Of a stretch of DNA of 64,000 nucleotides, positions 1-9,900 are shown one piece after another. This stretch comes from Anisus vortex. Lineage: Eukaryota; Mollusca; Gastropoda; Planorbidae. Position numbers and translations under genes: made by a program. Below the pieces are notes generated by a model. The model ran no database searches. It was given only the letters and a program-made list of their open reading frames with translations, and was not told the origin of the DNA. The stretch is taken from positions 183,501-247,500 of the forward strand of contig CASBPS010000045.1 in assembly GCA_949126835.1 (NCBI GenBank), read 5' to 3'. Within the stretch, counting starts at the first letter, position 1, and each line of letters starts with the position of its first letter.

Positions 1-57
1 ACAGAAGCACCATTACCACAAATCTGCTAGTCAAGTCCTTGTACCGCCAAAAAAGAA

Positions 58-107
58 GCCAAAACTAGAAATCTGCTATTAAAGTCGTTGTACGGTTTGT
101 GGAGAGA
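58..107 (+). repeat. 50 bp monomer (ACTAG head, TTTGTGGAGAGA tail)
   Basis: This is a long monomer with a 12 bp tail instead of 11 (extra GA in GGAGAGA), preceding the short CCATAAATCTG monomer in nearly every higher-order unit. The head AACTAGAAATCTG gives a TAG stop and the next monomer's ATAAATC gives a TAA, so these two monomers end many of the spurious open frames. Sub-variants change the tail (TTTATGGAGAGA, TTTGTTGAGAGA, ATTTGTGGAGAGA after TACG) or the CpG (AAGTTGTTG), and these track individual duplication lineages. Confidence 0.9.
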
Positions 108-147
108 GCTAAAACCACAAATCTGCTGTTTTACGGCCAAAAGAGAA

Positions 148-187
148 GCCAAAACCATAAATCTGCTGTGTTACGGCCAAAAGAGAA
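148..187 (+). repeat. Representative short monomer (40 bp)
   Basis: This is a typical short-form monomer with the same head and tail architecture as the long form but only 9 bp between AAATCTGCT and the tail (here GTGTTACGG; elsewhere TTTGTACGG, GTTTTACGG, GTATTACGG). The TTTGTACGG version equals TTTCAAGTCGTTGTACGG with CAAGTCGTT removed, so short and long forms differ by a clean 9 bp indel. A TT pair flanks the missing segment, which would suit slippage or microhomology deletion (inference). Short forms that read TTACGG have also lost the RsaI site. Short and long monomers are interspersed in fixed orders, not in separate blocks. Confidence 0.95.
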
Positions 188-672
188 GCTAAAACCACAA
201 ATCTTCTTTTCAAGTCGTTGTACGGCCAGAAAAGGAGCCAAAACAAGAAATCTGCTATTCAAGTCATTGTACGGATTGTGGAAAAGCCAAAACCACAAAT
301 CTGCTTTTGTACGGCCAGAAAAGGAGCCAAAACCAGAAATCTGCTTTTCAAGTCGTTGTACGGACTGTGGATACACCAAAACCACAAATCTGCTTTTGTA
401 CGGCCAGTTGAGAAGCCAAAACCACAAATCTGCTGTTTTACGGTTAGAAAAGAAGCCAAAACAAGAAATCTGCTATTCAAGTCGTTGTACGGATTGTGGA
501 AAAGCCAAAACCACAAATCTGCTTTTGTACGGCCAGAATAGGAGCCAAAACCAGAAATCTGCTTTTCAAGTCGTTGTACGGTTTCTGGAGAAGCCAAAAC
601 CACAAATCTGCTTTTGTACGGCCAGTAGAAAAGCCAAAACCACAAATCTGCTGTATTACGGCGAAAAGAGAA

Positions 673-721
673 GCCAAAACCACAAATCTGCTATTCAAGT
701 CGTTGTACGGCCAGAACAGAA
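673..721 (+). repeat. Representative long monomer (49 bp)
   Basis: This is a typical long-form monomer. It has a 20 bp head ending in AAATCTGCT, an 18 bp middle (ATTCAAGTCGTTGTACGG) and an 11 bp tail (CCAGAACAGAA). Other long monomers keep the head and middle but swap the tail (for example TTTCTGGAGAA, ATTGTGGAAAA, CCAGAAAAGAA). The two letters after GCCAAAAC vary in a position-specific way (CACAAA, CAGAAA, AAGAAA, TAGAAA, AACAAA), which identifies each monomer's slot in the higher-order unit. Long monomers carry two CpG sites, one in GTCGTT and one in TACGG. The GTAC in the middle is an RsaI site. Confidence 0.95.
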
Positions 722-772
722 GCACCATTACCACAAATCTGCTAGTCAAGTCGTTGTACGGTTTGTGGAGAA
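722..772 (+). repeat. Marker monomer of 51 bp (GCACCATTA type)
   Basis: This monomer has a different head: GCACCATTA replaces GCCAAAA, adding 2 bp, and its middle starts AGTCAAG. It always follows a monomer whose tail is CCAGAACAGAA. It recurs throughout the window; early positions are 7, 722, 1090, 1588, 1866, 2372, 3087, 3684, 4270 and 4856. Spacing ranges from about 270 bp (17481 to 17751) to about 940 bp (12803 to 13746). The 368 bp spacing (722 to 1090, 5491 to 5859) marks one complete common higher-order unit. A sub-variant reading GCACCATTAGC, followed by CTATTCAAG, occurs in the 16.8-60 kb part, for example at 17481, and gives 52 bp. Confidence 0.93.
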
Positions 773-1699
773 GCCAAAACCACAAATCTGCTTTTTAAGT
801 CCTTGTACGGCCAGAAAAGAAGCCAAAACTAGAAATCTGCTATTCAAGTCGTTGTACGGTTTGTGGAGAGAGCCAAAACCATAAATCTGTTTTTGTACGA
901 CCAGAAAAGGAGCCAAAACCAGAAATCTGCTTTTCAAGTCGTTGTACGGTTTCTGGAGAAGCCAAAACCACAAATCTGCTTTTGTACGGCCAGTAGAGAA
1001 GCCAAAACTACAAATCTGCTGTATTACGGCGAAAAGAGAAGCCAAAACCACAAATCTGCTATTCAAGTCGTTGTACGGCCAGAACAGAAGCACCATTACC
1101 ACAAATCTGCTAGTCAAGTCGTTGTACGGTTTGTGGAGAGAGCCAAAACCATAAATCTGTTTTTATACGGCCAGAAAAGAAGCCAAAACTAGAAATCTGC
1201 TATTCAAGTCGTTGTACGGTTTGTGGAGAGAGCCAAAACCATAAATCTGCTGTGTTACGGCCAAAAGAGAAGCTAAAACCACAAATCTTCTTGTCAAGTC
1301 GTTGTACGGCCAGAAAAGAAGCCAAAACAAGAAATCTGCTATTCAAGTCGTTGTACGGATTGTGGAAAAGCCAAAACCACAAATCTGCTTTTGTACGGCC
1401 AGAATAGGAGCCAAAACCAGAAATCTGCTTTTCAAGTCGTTGTACGGTTTCTGGAGAAGCCAAAACCACAAATCTGCTTTTGTACGGCCAGTAGAGAAGC
1501 CAAAACCACAAATCTGCTGTATTACTTCGAAAAGAGAAGCCAAAACCACAAATCTGCTATTCAAGTCGTTGTACGGCCAGAACAGAAGCACCATTACCAC
1601 AAATCTGCTAGTCAAGTCGTTGTACGGTTTGTGGAGAAGCCAAAACAACAAATCTGCTTTTTAAGTCCTTGTACGGCCAGAAAAGAAGCCAAAACTAGA

Positions 1700-4600
1700 A
1701 ATCTGCTTTTCAAGTCGTTGTACGGTTTCTGGAGAAGCCAAAACCACAAATCTGCTTTTGTACGGCCAGTAGAAAAGCCAAAACCACAAATCTGCTGTAT
1801 TACGGCGAAAAGAGAAGCCAAAACCACAAATCTGCTATTCAAGTCGTTGTACGGCCAGAACAGAAGCACCATTACCACAAATCTGCTAGTCAAGTCGTTG
1901 AACGATTTGTTGAGAAGCCAAAACAACAAATCTGCTTTTTAAGTCCTTGTACGGCCAGAAAAAAAGCCAAAACTAGAAATCTGCTATTCAAGTCGTTGTA
2001 CGGTTTATGGAGAGAGCGAAAACCATAAATCTGCTGTGTTACGGCCAAAAGAGAAGCTAAAACCACAAATCTTCTTGTCAAGTCGTTGTACGGCCAGAAA
2101 AGAAGCCAAAACAAGAAATATGCTATTCAAGTCGTTATACGGATTGTGGAAAAGCCAAAACCTCAAATCTGCTTTTGTACGGCCAGAAAAGGAGCCAAAA
2201 CCAGAAATCTGCTTTTCAAGTCGTTGTACGGTTTCTGGAGAAGCCAAAACCACAAATCTGCTTTTGTACGGCTAGTAGAGAAGCCAAAACCACAAATCTG
2301 CTGTATTACGGCGAAAAGAGAAGCCAAAACCACAAATCTGCTATTCAAGTCGTTGTACGGCCAGAACAGAAGCACCATTACCACAAATCTGCTAGTCAAG
2401 TCGTTGTACGGTTTGTGGAGAAGCCAAAACAACAAATCTGCTTTTTAAGTCCTTGTACGGCCAGAAATGAAGCCAAAAGTAGAAATCTGCTATTCAAGTC
2501 GTTGTACGGTTTGTGGAGAGAGCCAAAACCACAAATCTGCTGTGTTACGGCCAAAAGAGAAGCTGAAACCACAAATCTTCTTTTTAAGTCGTTGTACGGC
2601 CAGAAAAAAAGCCAAAACCAGAAATCTGCTGTTTTACGGCCAGAAAAGGAGCCAAAACCACAAATCTGCTGTTTTACGGCCAAAAGAGAAGCCAAAACCA
2701 TAAATCTGCTGTGTTACGGCCAAAAGAGAAGCTAAAACCACAAATCTTCTTTTCAAGTCGTTGTACTGACTGTGGAAACGCCAAAACCACAAATCTGCTT
2801 TTGTACGGCCAGTAGAGAAGCCAAAACCACAAATCTGCTGTTTTACGGTTAGAAAAGAAGCCAAAACAAGAAATCTGCCATTCAAGTCGTTGTACGGATT
2901 GTGGAAAAGCCAAAACCACAAATCTGCTTTTGTACGGCCAGAAAAGGAGCCAAAACCAGAAATCTGCTTTTCAAGTCGTTGTACGGTTTCTGGAGAAGCC
3001 AAAACCACAAATCTGCTTTTGTACGGCCAGTAGAGAAGCCAAAACCACAAATCTGCTATTCAAGACGTTGTACGGCCAGAACAGAAGCACCATTACCACA
3101 AATCTGCTAGTCAAGTCGTTGTACGGTTTGTGGAGAAGCCAAAACAACAAATCTGCTTTTTAAGTCCTTGTACGGCCAGAAAAGAAGCCAAAACTAGAAA
3201 TCTGCTATTCAAGTCGTTGTACGGTTTGTGGAGAGAGCCAAAACCATAAATCTGCTGTTTTATGGCCAGAAAAGAAGCCAAAACAAGAAATCTGCTTTTC
3301 AAGTCGTTGTACGGTTTGTTGAGAGAGCCAAAACCATTTATCTGCTGTGTTACGGCCAAAAGAGAAGCTAAAACCACAAATCTTCTTGTCAAGTCGTTGT
3401 ACGGCCAGAAAAGAAGCCAAAACTAGAAATCTGCTATTCAAGTCGTTGTACGGTTTGTGGAGAGAGCCAAAACCAAAAATCTGTTTTTGTACGGCCAGAA
3501 AAGGAACCAAAACCAGAAATCTGCTTTTCAAGTCGTTGTACGGTTTCTGGAGAAGCCAAAACCACAAATCTGCTTTTGTACTGCCAGTAGAAAAGCCAAA
3601 ACCACAAATCTGCTGTATTACGGCGAAAAGAGAAGCCAAAACCACAAATCTGCTATTCAAGTCGTTGTACGGCCAGAACAGAAGCACCATTACCAAAAAT
3701 CTGCAAGTCAGATCGTTGTACGGTTTGTTGAGAAGCCGAAACAACAAATCTGCTTTTTAAGTCCTTGTACGGCCAGAAAAAAAGCCAAAACTAGAAATCT
3801 GCTATTCAAGTCGTTGTACGATTTGTGGAGAGAGCCAAAACCATAAATCTGCTGTGTTACGGCCAAAAGAGAAGCTAAAACCACAAATCTTCTTGTCAAG
3901 TCGTTGTACGGCCAGAAAAGAAGCCAAAACAAGAAATCTGCTATTCAAGTCGTTGTACGGATTGTGGAAAAGTCAAAACCACAAATCTGCTTTTGTACGG
4001 CCAGAAAAGGAGCCAAAACCAGAAATCTGCTTTTCAAGTCGTTGTACGGTTTCTGGAGAAGCCAAAACCACAAATCTGCTTTTGTACGGCTAGTAGAGAA
4101 GCCAGAACCACAAATCTGCTGTATTACGGCAAAAAGAGAAGCCAAAACTACAAATCTGCTTTTGTACGGCCAGTAGAGAAGACAAAACCACAAATCTGCT
4201 GTATTACGGCGAAAAGAGAAGCCAAAACCACAAATCTGCTATTCAAGTCGTTGTACGGCCAGAACAGAAGCACCATTACCACAAATCTGCTAGTCAAGTC
4301 CTTGTACCGCCAAAAAAGAAGCCAAAACTAGAAATCTGCTATTAAAGTCGTTGTACGGTTTGTGGAGAGAGCTAAAACCACAAATCTGCTGTGTTACGGC
4401 CAAAAGAGAAGCTGAAACCACAAATCTTCTTTTCAAGTCGTTGTACGGCCAGAAAAGGAGCCAAAACAAGAAATCTACTATTCAAGTCGTTGTACGGACT
4501 GTGGAAACGCCAAAACCACAAATCTGCTTTTATACGGCCAGTAGAGAAGCCAAAACCACAAATCTGCTGTTTTACGGTTTGAAAAGAAGCCAAAACAAGA

Positions 4601-5205
4601 AATCTGCCATTCAAGTCGTTGTACGGATTGTGGAAAAGCCAAAACCACAAATCTGCTTTTGTACGGCAAGAAAAGAAGCCAAAACCAGAAATCTGCTTTT
4701 CAAGTCGTTGTACGGTTTCTGGAGAAGCCAAAACCACAAATCTGCTTTTGTACGGCTAGTAGAGAAGCCAGAACCACAAATCTGCTGTATTACGGCAAAA
4801 AGAGAAGCCAAAACCACAAATCTGCTATTCAAGTCGTTGTACGGCCAGAACAGAAGCACCATTACCACAAATCTGCTAGTCAAGTCGTTGTACGGATTGT
4901 GGAGAAGCCAAAACAACAAATCTGCTTTTTAAGTCCTTGTACGGCCAGAAAAGAAGCCAAAACTAGAAATCTGCTATTCAAGTTGTTGTACGGTTTGTGG
5001 AGAGAGCCAAAACCACAAATCTGCTGTTTTACGGCCAAAAGAGAAGCCAAAACCATAAATCTGCTGTGTTACGGCCAAAAGAGAAGCTAAAACCACAAAT
5101 CTTCTTTTCAAGTCGTTGTACGGCCAGAAAAGGAGCCAAAACAAGAAATCTGCTATTCAAGTCATTGTACGGATTGTGGAAAAGCCAAAAACACAAATCT
5201 GCTTT
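1700..5205 (+). repeat. 3.5 kb paralogous block, copy 1 (partner 9647-13152)
   Basis: Monomer order and most private variants match 9.65-13.15 kb at an offset of 7,947 bp, which becomes 7,946 bp after a 1 bp deletion near 10920 and 7,947 bp again after a 1 bp insertion near 12380. Shared rare marks include TACTGACTGTGG near 2764/10711, CCATTTATCTG near 3345/11291 and CTGCAAGTCAGATCG near 3702/11648. Edges are estimated by eye to within about 50 bp. The match stops at about 5205, where this copy continues CTTTTGTACGG and the partner jumps to CTTTTTAAGTCC. Confidence 0.87.
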
Positions 5206-5480
5206 TGTACGGCCAGAAAAGGAGTCATAACCAGAAATCTGCTTTTCAAGTCGTTGTACGGTCTGTGGATACGCCAAAACCACAAATCTGCTTTTGTACG
5301 GCCAGTTGAGAAGCCAAAACCACAAATCTGCTGTTTTACGGTTTGAAAAGAAGCCAAAACAAGAAATCTGCTATTCAAGTCGTTGTACGGATTGTGGAAA
5401 AGCCAAAACCACAAATCTGCTTTTGTACGGCCAGAATAGGAGCCAAAACCAGAAATCTGCTTTTCAAGTCGTTGTACGGC
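3770..5480 (+). repeat. 2,861 bp-period tandem duplication, copy 1
   Basis: Matches 6631-8342 at an offset of 2,861 bp, becoming 2,862 bp after a 1 bp insertion near 7998 (GCCAAAAACAAG). Shared rare marks include GGAAAAGTCAAAACC near 3967/6828, the TACCGCCAAAAAAGAA tail near 4307/7168 and ATCTACTATTC near 4471/7332. A third relative lies at about 11.72-13.15 kb. The right edge is a hybrid monomer at about 5470-5490, where a CCAGAAATCTGC head is fused to a CCAGAACAGAA tail. Confidence 0.87.
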
Positions 5481-6640
5481 CAGAACAGAAGCACCATTAC
5501 CACAAATCTGCTAGTCAAGTCGTTGTACGGTTTGTGGAGAAGCCAAAACCACAAATCTGCTTTTTAAGTCCTTGTACGGCCAGAAAAGAAGCCAAAACTA
5601 GAAATCTGCTATTCAAGTCGTTGTACGGTTTGTGGAGAGAGCCAAAACCATAAATCTTTTTTTGTACGACCAGAAAAGGAGCCAAAACCAGAAATCTGCT
5701 TTTCAAGTCGTTGTACGGTTTCTGGAGAAGCCAAAACCACAAATCTGCTTTTGTACGGCCAGTAGAGAAGCCAAAACCACAAATCTGCTGTATTACGGCG
5801 AAAAGAGAAGCCAAAACCACAAATCTGCTATTCAAGTCGTTGTACGGCCAGAACAGAAGCACCATTACCACAAATCTGCTAGTCAAGTCGTTGTACGGTT
5901 TGTGGAGAAGCCAAAACCACAAATCTGCTTTTTAAGTCCTTGTACGGCCAGAAAAGAAGCCAAAACTAGAAATCTGCTATTCAAGTCGTTGTACGGTTTG
6001 TGGAGAGAGCCAAAACCATAAATCTGTTTTTATACGGCCAGAAAAGAAGCCAAAACTAGAAATCTGCTATTCAAGTCGTTGTACGGTTTGTGGAGAGAGC
6101 CAAAACCATAAATCTGCTGTGTTACGGCCAAAAGAGAAGCTAACACCACAAATCTTCTTGTCAAGTCGTTGTACGGCCAAAAAAGAAGCCAAAACAAGAA
6201 ATCTGCTATTCAAGTCGTTGTACGGATTGTGGAAAAGCCAAAACCACAAATCTGCTTTTGTACGGCCAGAATAGGAGCCAAAACCAGAAATCTGCTTTTC
6301 AAGTCGTTGTACGGTTTCTGGAGAAGCCAAAACAACAAATCTGCTTTTGTACGGCCAGTAGAGAAGCCAAAACCACAAATCTGCTGTATTACGGCGAAAA
6401 GAGAAGCCAAAACCACAAATCTGCTATTCAAGTCGTTGTACGGCCAGAACAGAAGCACCATTACCACAAATCTGCTAGTCAAGTCGTTGTACGGTTTGTG
6501 GAGAAGCCAAAACCACAAATCTGCTTTTTAAGTCCTTGTACAGCCAGAAAAGAAGCCAAAACTAGAAATCTGCTATTCAAGTCGTTGTACGGTTTGTGGA
6601 GAGAGCCAAAACCATAAATCTGTTTTTATACGGCCAGAAA
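5465..6640 (+). repeat. 1.2 kb block, copy 1 (partner 13720-14895)
   Basis: Matches 13.72-14.90 kb at an offset of 8,255 bp; the marker monomers at 5491 and 5859 correspond to 13746 and 14114. It includes a full 368 bp higher-order step. Private changes here include ATCTTTTTTTGTACG near 5655, AAGCTAACACC near 6140 and TACAGCCAG near 6540. Confidence 0.83.
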
Positions 6641-8342
6641 AGAAGCCAAAACTAGAAATCTGCTATTCAAGTCGTTGTACGATTTGTGGAGAGAGCCAAA
6701 ACCATAAATCTGCTGTGTTACGGCCAAAAGAGAAGCTAAAACCACAAATCTTCTTGTCAAGTCGTTGTACGGCCAGAAAAGAAGCCAAAACAAGAAATCT
6801 GCTATTCAAGTCGTTGTACGGATTGTGGAAAAGTCAAAACCACAAATCTGCTTTTGTACGGCCAGAAAAGGAGCCAAAACCAGAAATCTGCTTTTCAAGT
6901 CGTTGTACGGTTTCTGGAGAAGCCAAAACCACAAATCTGCTTTTGTACGGCTAGTAGAGAAGCCAGAACCACAAATCTGCTGTATTACGGCAAAAAGAGA
7001 AGCCAAAACCACAAATCTGCTTTTGAACGGCCAGTAGAGAAGACAAAACCACAAATCTGCTGTATTACGGCGAAAAGAGAAGCCAAAACCACAAATCTGC
7101 TATTCAAGTCGTTGTACGGCCAGAACAGAAGCACCATTACCACAAATCTGCTAGTCAAGTCCTTGTACCGCCAAAAAAGAAGCCAAAACTGGAAATCTGC
7201 TATTAAAGTCGTTGTACGTTTTGTGGAGAGAGCTAAAACCACAAATCTGCTGTGTTACGGCCAAAAGAGAAGCTGAAACCACAAATCTTCTTTTCAAGTC
7301 GTTGTACGGCCAGAAAAGGAGCCAAAACAAGAAATCTACTATTCAAGTCGCTGTACGGACTGTGGAAACGCCAAAACCACAAATCTGCTTTTATACGGCC
7401 AGTAGAGAAGCCAAAACCACAAATCTGCTGTTTTACGGTTTGAAAAGAAGCCAAAACAAGAAATCTGCCATTCAAGTCGTTGTACGGATTGTGGAAAAGC
7501 CAAAACCACAAATCTGCTTTTGTACGGCCAGAAAAGAAGCCAAAACCAGAAATCTGCTTTTCAAGTCGTTGTACGGTTTCTGGAGAAGCCAAAACCACAA
7601 ATCTGCTTTTGTACGGCTAGTAGAGAAGCCAGAACCACAAATCTGCTGTATTACGGCAAAAAGAGAAGCCAAAACCACAAATCTGCTATTCAAGTCGTTG
7701 TACGGCCAGAACAGAAGCACCATTACCACAAATCTGCTAGTCAAGTCGTTGTACGGATTGTGGAGAAGCCAAAACAACAAATCTGCTTTTTAAGTCCTTG
7801 TACGGCCAGAAAAGAAGCCAAAACTAGAAATCTGCTATTCAAGTTGTTGTACGGTTTGTGGAGAGAGCCAAAACCACAAATCTGCTGTTTTACGGCCAAA
7901 AGAGAAGCCAAAACCATAAATCTGCTGTGTTACGGCCAAAAGAGAAGCTAAAACCACAAATCTTCTTTTCAAGTCGTTGTACGGCCAGAAAAGGAGCCAA
8001 AAACAAGAAATCTGCTATTCAAGTCATTGTACGGATTGTGGAAAAGCCAAAAACACAAATCTGCTTTTGTACGGCCAGAAAAGGAGCCAAAACCAGAAAT
8101 CTGCTTTTCAAGTCGTTGTACGGACTGTGGATACGCCAAAACCACAAATCTGCTTTTGTACGGCCAGTTGAGAAGCCAAAACCACAAATCTGCTGTTTTA
8201 CGGTTTGAAAAGAAGCCAAAACAAGAAATCTGCTATTCAAGTCGTTGTACGGATTGTGGAAAAGCCAAAACCACAAATCTGCTTTTGTACGGCCAGAATA
8301 GGAGCCAAAACCAGAAATCTGCTTTTCAAGTCGTTGTACGGT
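6631..8342 (+). repeat. 2,861 bp-period tandem duplication, copy 2
   Basis: Second copy of the block at 3770. Private changes include TTTTGAACGG near 7025, GTACGTTTTGTGG near 7217 and AAGTCGCTGTACGG near 7349. The match to the first copy ends near 8342, where this copy keeps TTTCTGGAGAA and the first copy has switched to CCAGAACAGAA. Confidence 0.86.
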
Positions 8343-8652
8343 TTCTGGAGAAGCCAAAACAACAAATCTGCTTTTGTACGGCCAGTAGAAAAGCCAAAAC
8401 CACAAATCTGCTGTATTACGGCGAAAAGAGAAGCCAAAACCACAAATCTGCTATTCAAGTCGTTGTACGGCCAGAACAGAAGCACCATTACCACAAATCT
8501 GCTAGTCAAGTCGTTGTACGGTTTGTGGAGAAGCCAAAACCACAAATCTGCTTTTTAAGTCCTTGTACGGCCAGAAAAGAAGCCAAAACTAGAAATCTGC
8601 TATTCAAGTCGTTGTACGATTTGTGGAGAGAGCCAAAACCATAAATCTGTTT

Positions 8653-9900
8653 TTATACGGCCAGAAAAGAAGCCAAAACAAGAAATCTGCTATTCAAGTC
8701 GTTGTACGGATTGTGGAAAAGCCAAAACCACAAATCTGCTTTTGTACGGCCAGAATAGGAGCCAAAACCAGAAATCTGCTTTTCAAGTCGTTGTACGGTT
8801 TCTGGAGAAGCCAAAACCACAAATCTGCTTTTGTACGGCCAGTAGAGAAGCCAAAACCACAAATCTGCTGTATTACGGCGAAAAGAGAAGCCAAAACCAC
8901 AAATCTGCTATTCAAGTCGTTGTACGGCCAGAACAGAAGCACCATTACCACAAATCTGCTAGTCAAGTCGTTGTACGGTTTGTGGAGAAGCCAAAACAAC
9001 AAATCTGCTTTTTAAGTCCTTGTACGGCCAGAAAAGAAGCCAAAACTAGAAATCTGCTATTCAAGTCGTTGTACGGTTTGTGGAGAGAGCCAAAACCATA
9101 AATCTGTTTTTGTACGGCCAGAAAAGGAACCAAAACCAGCAATCTGCTTTTCCAGTCGTTGTACGGTTTCTGGAGAAGCCAAAACCACAAATCTGCTTTT
9201 GTACGGCCAGTAGAAAAGCCAAAGCCACAAATCTGCTGTATTACGGCGAAAAGAGAAGCCAAAACCACAAATCTGCTATTCAAGTCGTTGTACGGCCAGA
9301 ACAGAAGCACCATTACCAAAAATCTGCTAGTCAGATCGTTTTTCGGTTTGTTGAGAAGCCGAAACAACAAATCTGCTTTTTAAGTCCTTGTACGGCCAGA
9401 AAAAAAGCCAAAACTAGAAATCTGCTATTCAAGTCGTTGTACGATTTGTGGAGAGAGCCAAAACCATAAATCTGCTGTGTTACGGCCAAAAGAGAAGCTA
9501 AAACCACAAATCTTCTTGTCAAGTCGTTGTACGGCCAGAAAAGAAGCCAAAACAAGAAATCTGCTATTCAAGTCGTTGTACGGATTGTGGAAAAGCCAAA
9601 ACCACAAATCTGCTTTTGTACGGCCAGAAAAGGAGCCAAAACCAGAAATCTGCTTTTCAAGTCGTTGTACGGTTTCTGGAGAAGCCAAAACCACAAATCT
9701 GCTTTTGTACGGCTAGTAGAGAAGCCAAAACCACAAATCTGCTGTATTACGGCGAAAAGAGAAGCCAAAACCACAAATCTGCTATTCAAGTCGTTGTACG
9801 GCCAGAACAGAAGCACCATTACCTCAAATCTGCTAGTCAAGTCGTTGAACGGTTTGTTGAGAAGCCAAAACAACAAATCTGCTTTTTAAGTCCTTGTACG
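8653..9900 (+). repeat. 1.25 kb block, copy 1 (partner 14424-15671)
   Basis: Matches 14.42-15.67 kb at an offset of 5,771 bp. Shared marks include GGAACCAAAACC and CTAGTCAGATCG with AAGCCGAAACAAC. This copy has more private changes (CCAGCAATCTGC near 9137, TTTTCCAGTCG near 9150, ATCGTTTTTCGG near 9337, TTACCTCAAATC near 9822, CGGCGAGAAAA near 9900) than its partner. This suggests an older or less-corrected segment (inference). Confidence 0.83.

Larger units (their letters stand above)
1..1699 (+). repeat. Left-edge mosaic segment of the array
   Basis: Satellite monomers only. The first about 60 bp match the monomers at 4270 and 7131, including the unusual TACCGCCAAAAAAGAA tail. The stretch of about 190-700 resembles 5.09-5.5 and 7.95-8.4 kb, and 1.2-1.67 kb resembles 6.07-6.53 and 14.32-14.79 kb. 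These blocks carry private substitutions (for example TTACTTCG near 1535 instead of TTACGGCG). This edge is therefore less homogenised than the middle of the window. Confidence 0.8.

Noticed and set aside
99..884. Open frame of 261 codons on the plus strand, the longest seen
   Set aside because: It is built from monomers of 40, 49, 50 and 51 bp, so the frame shifts at nearly every monomer. Similar open frames occur in all six frames throughout the window. There is no conserved protein, no consistent start context and no non-repeat sequence.
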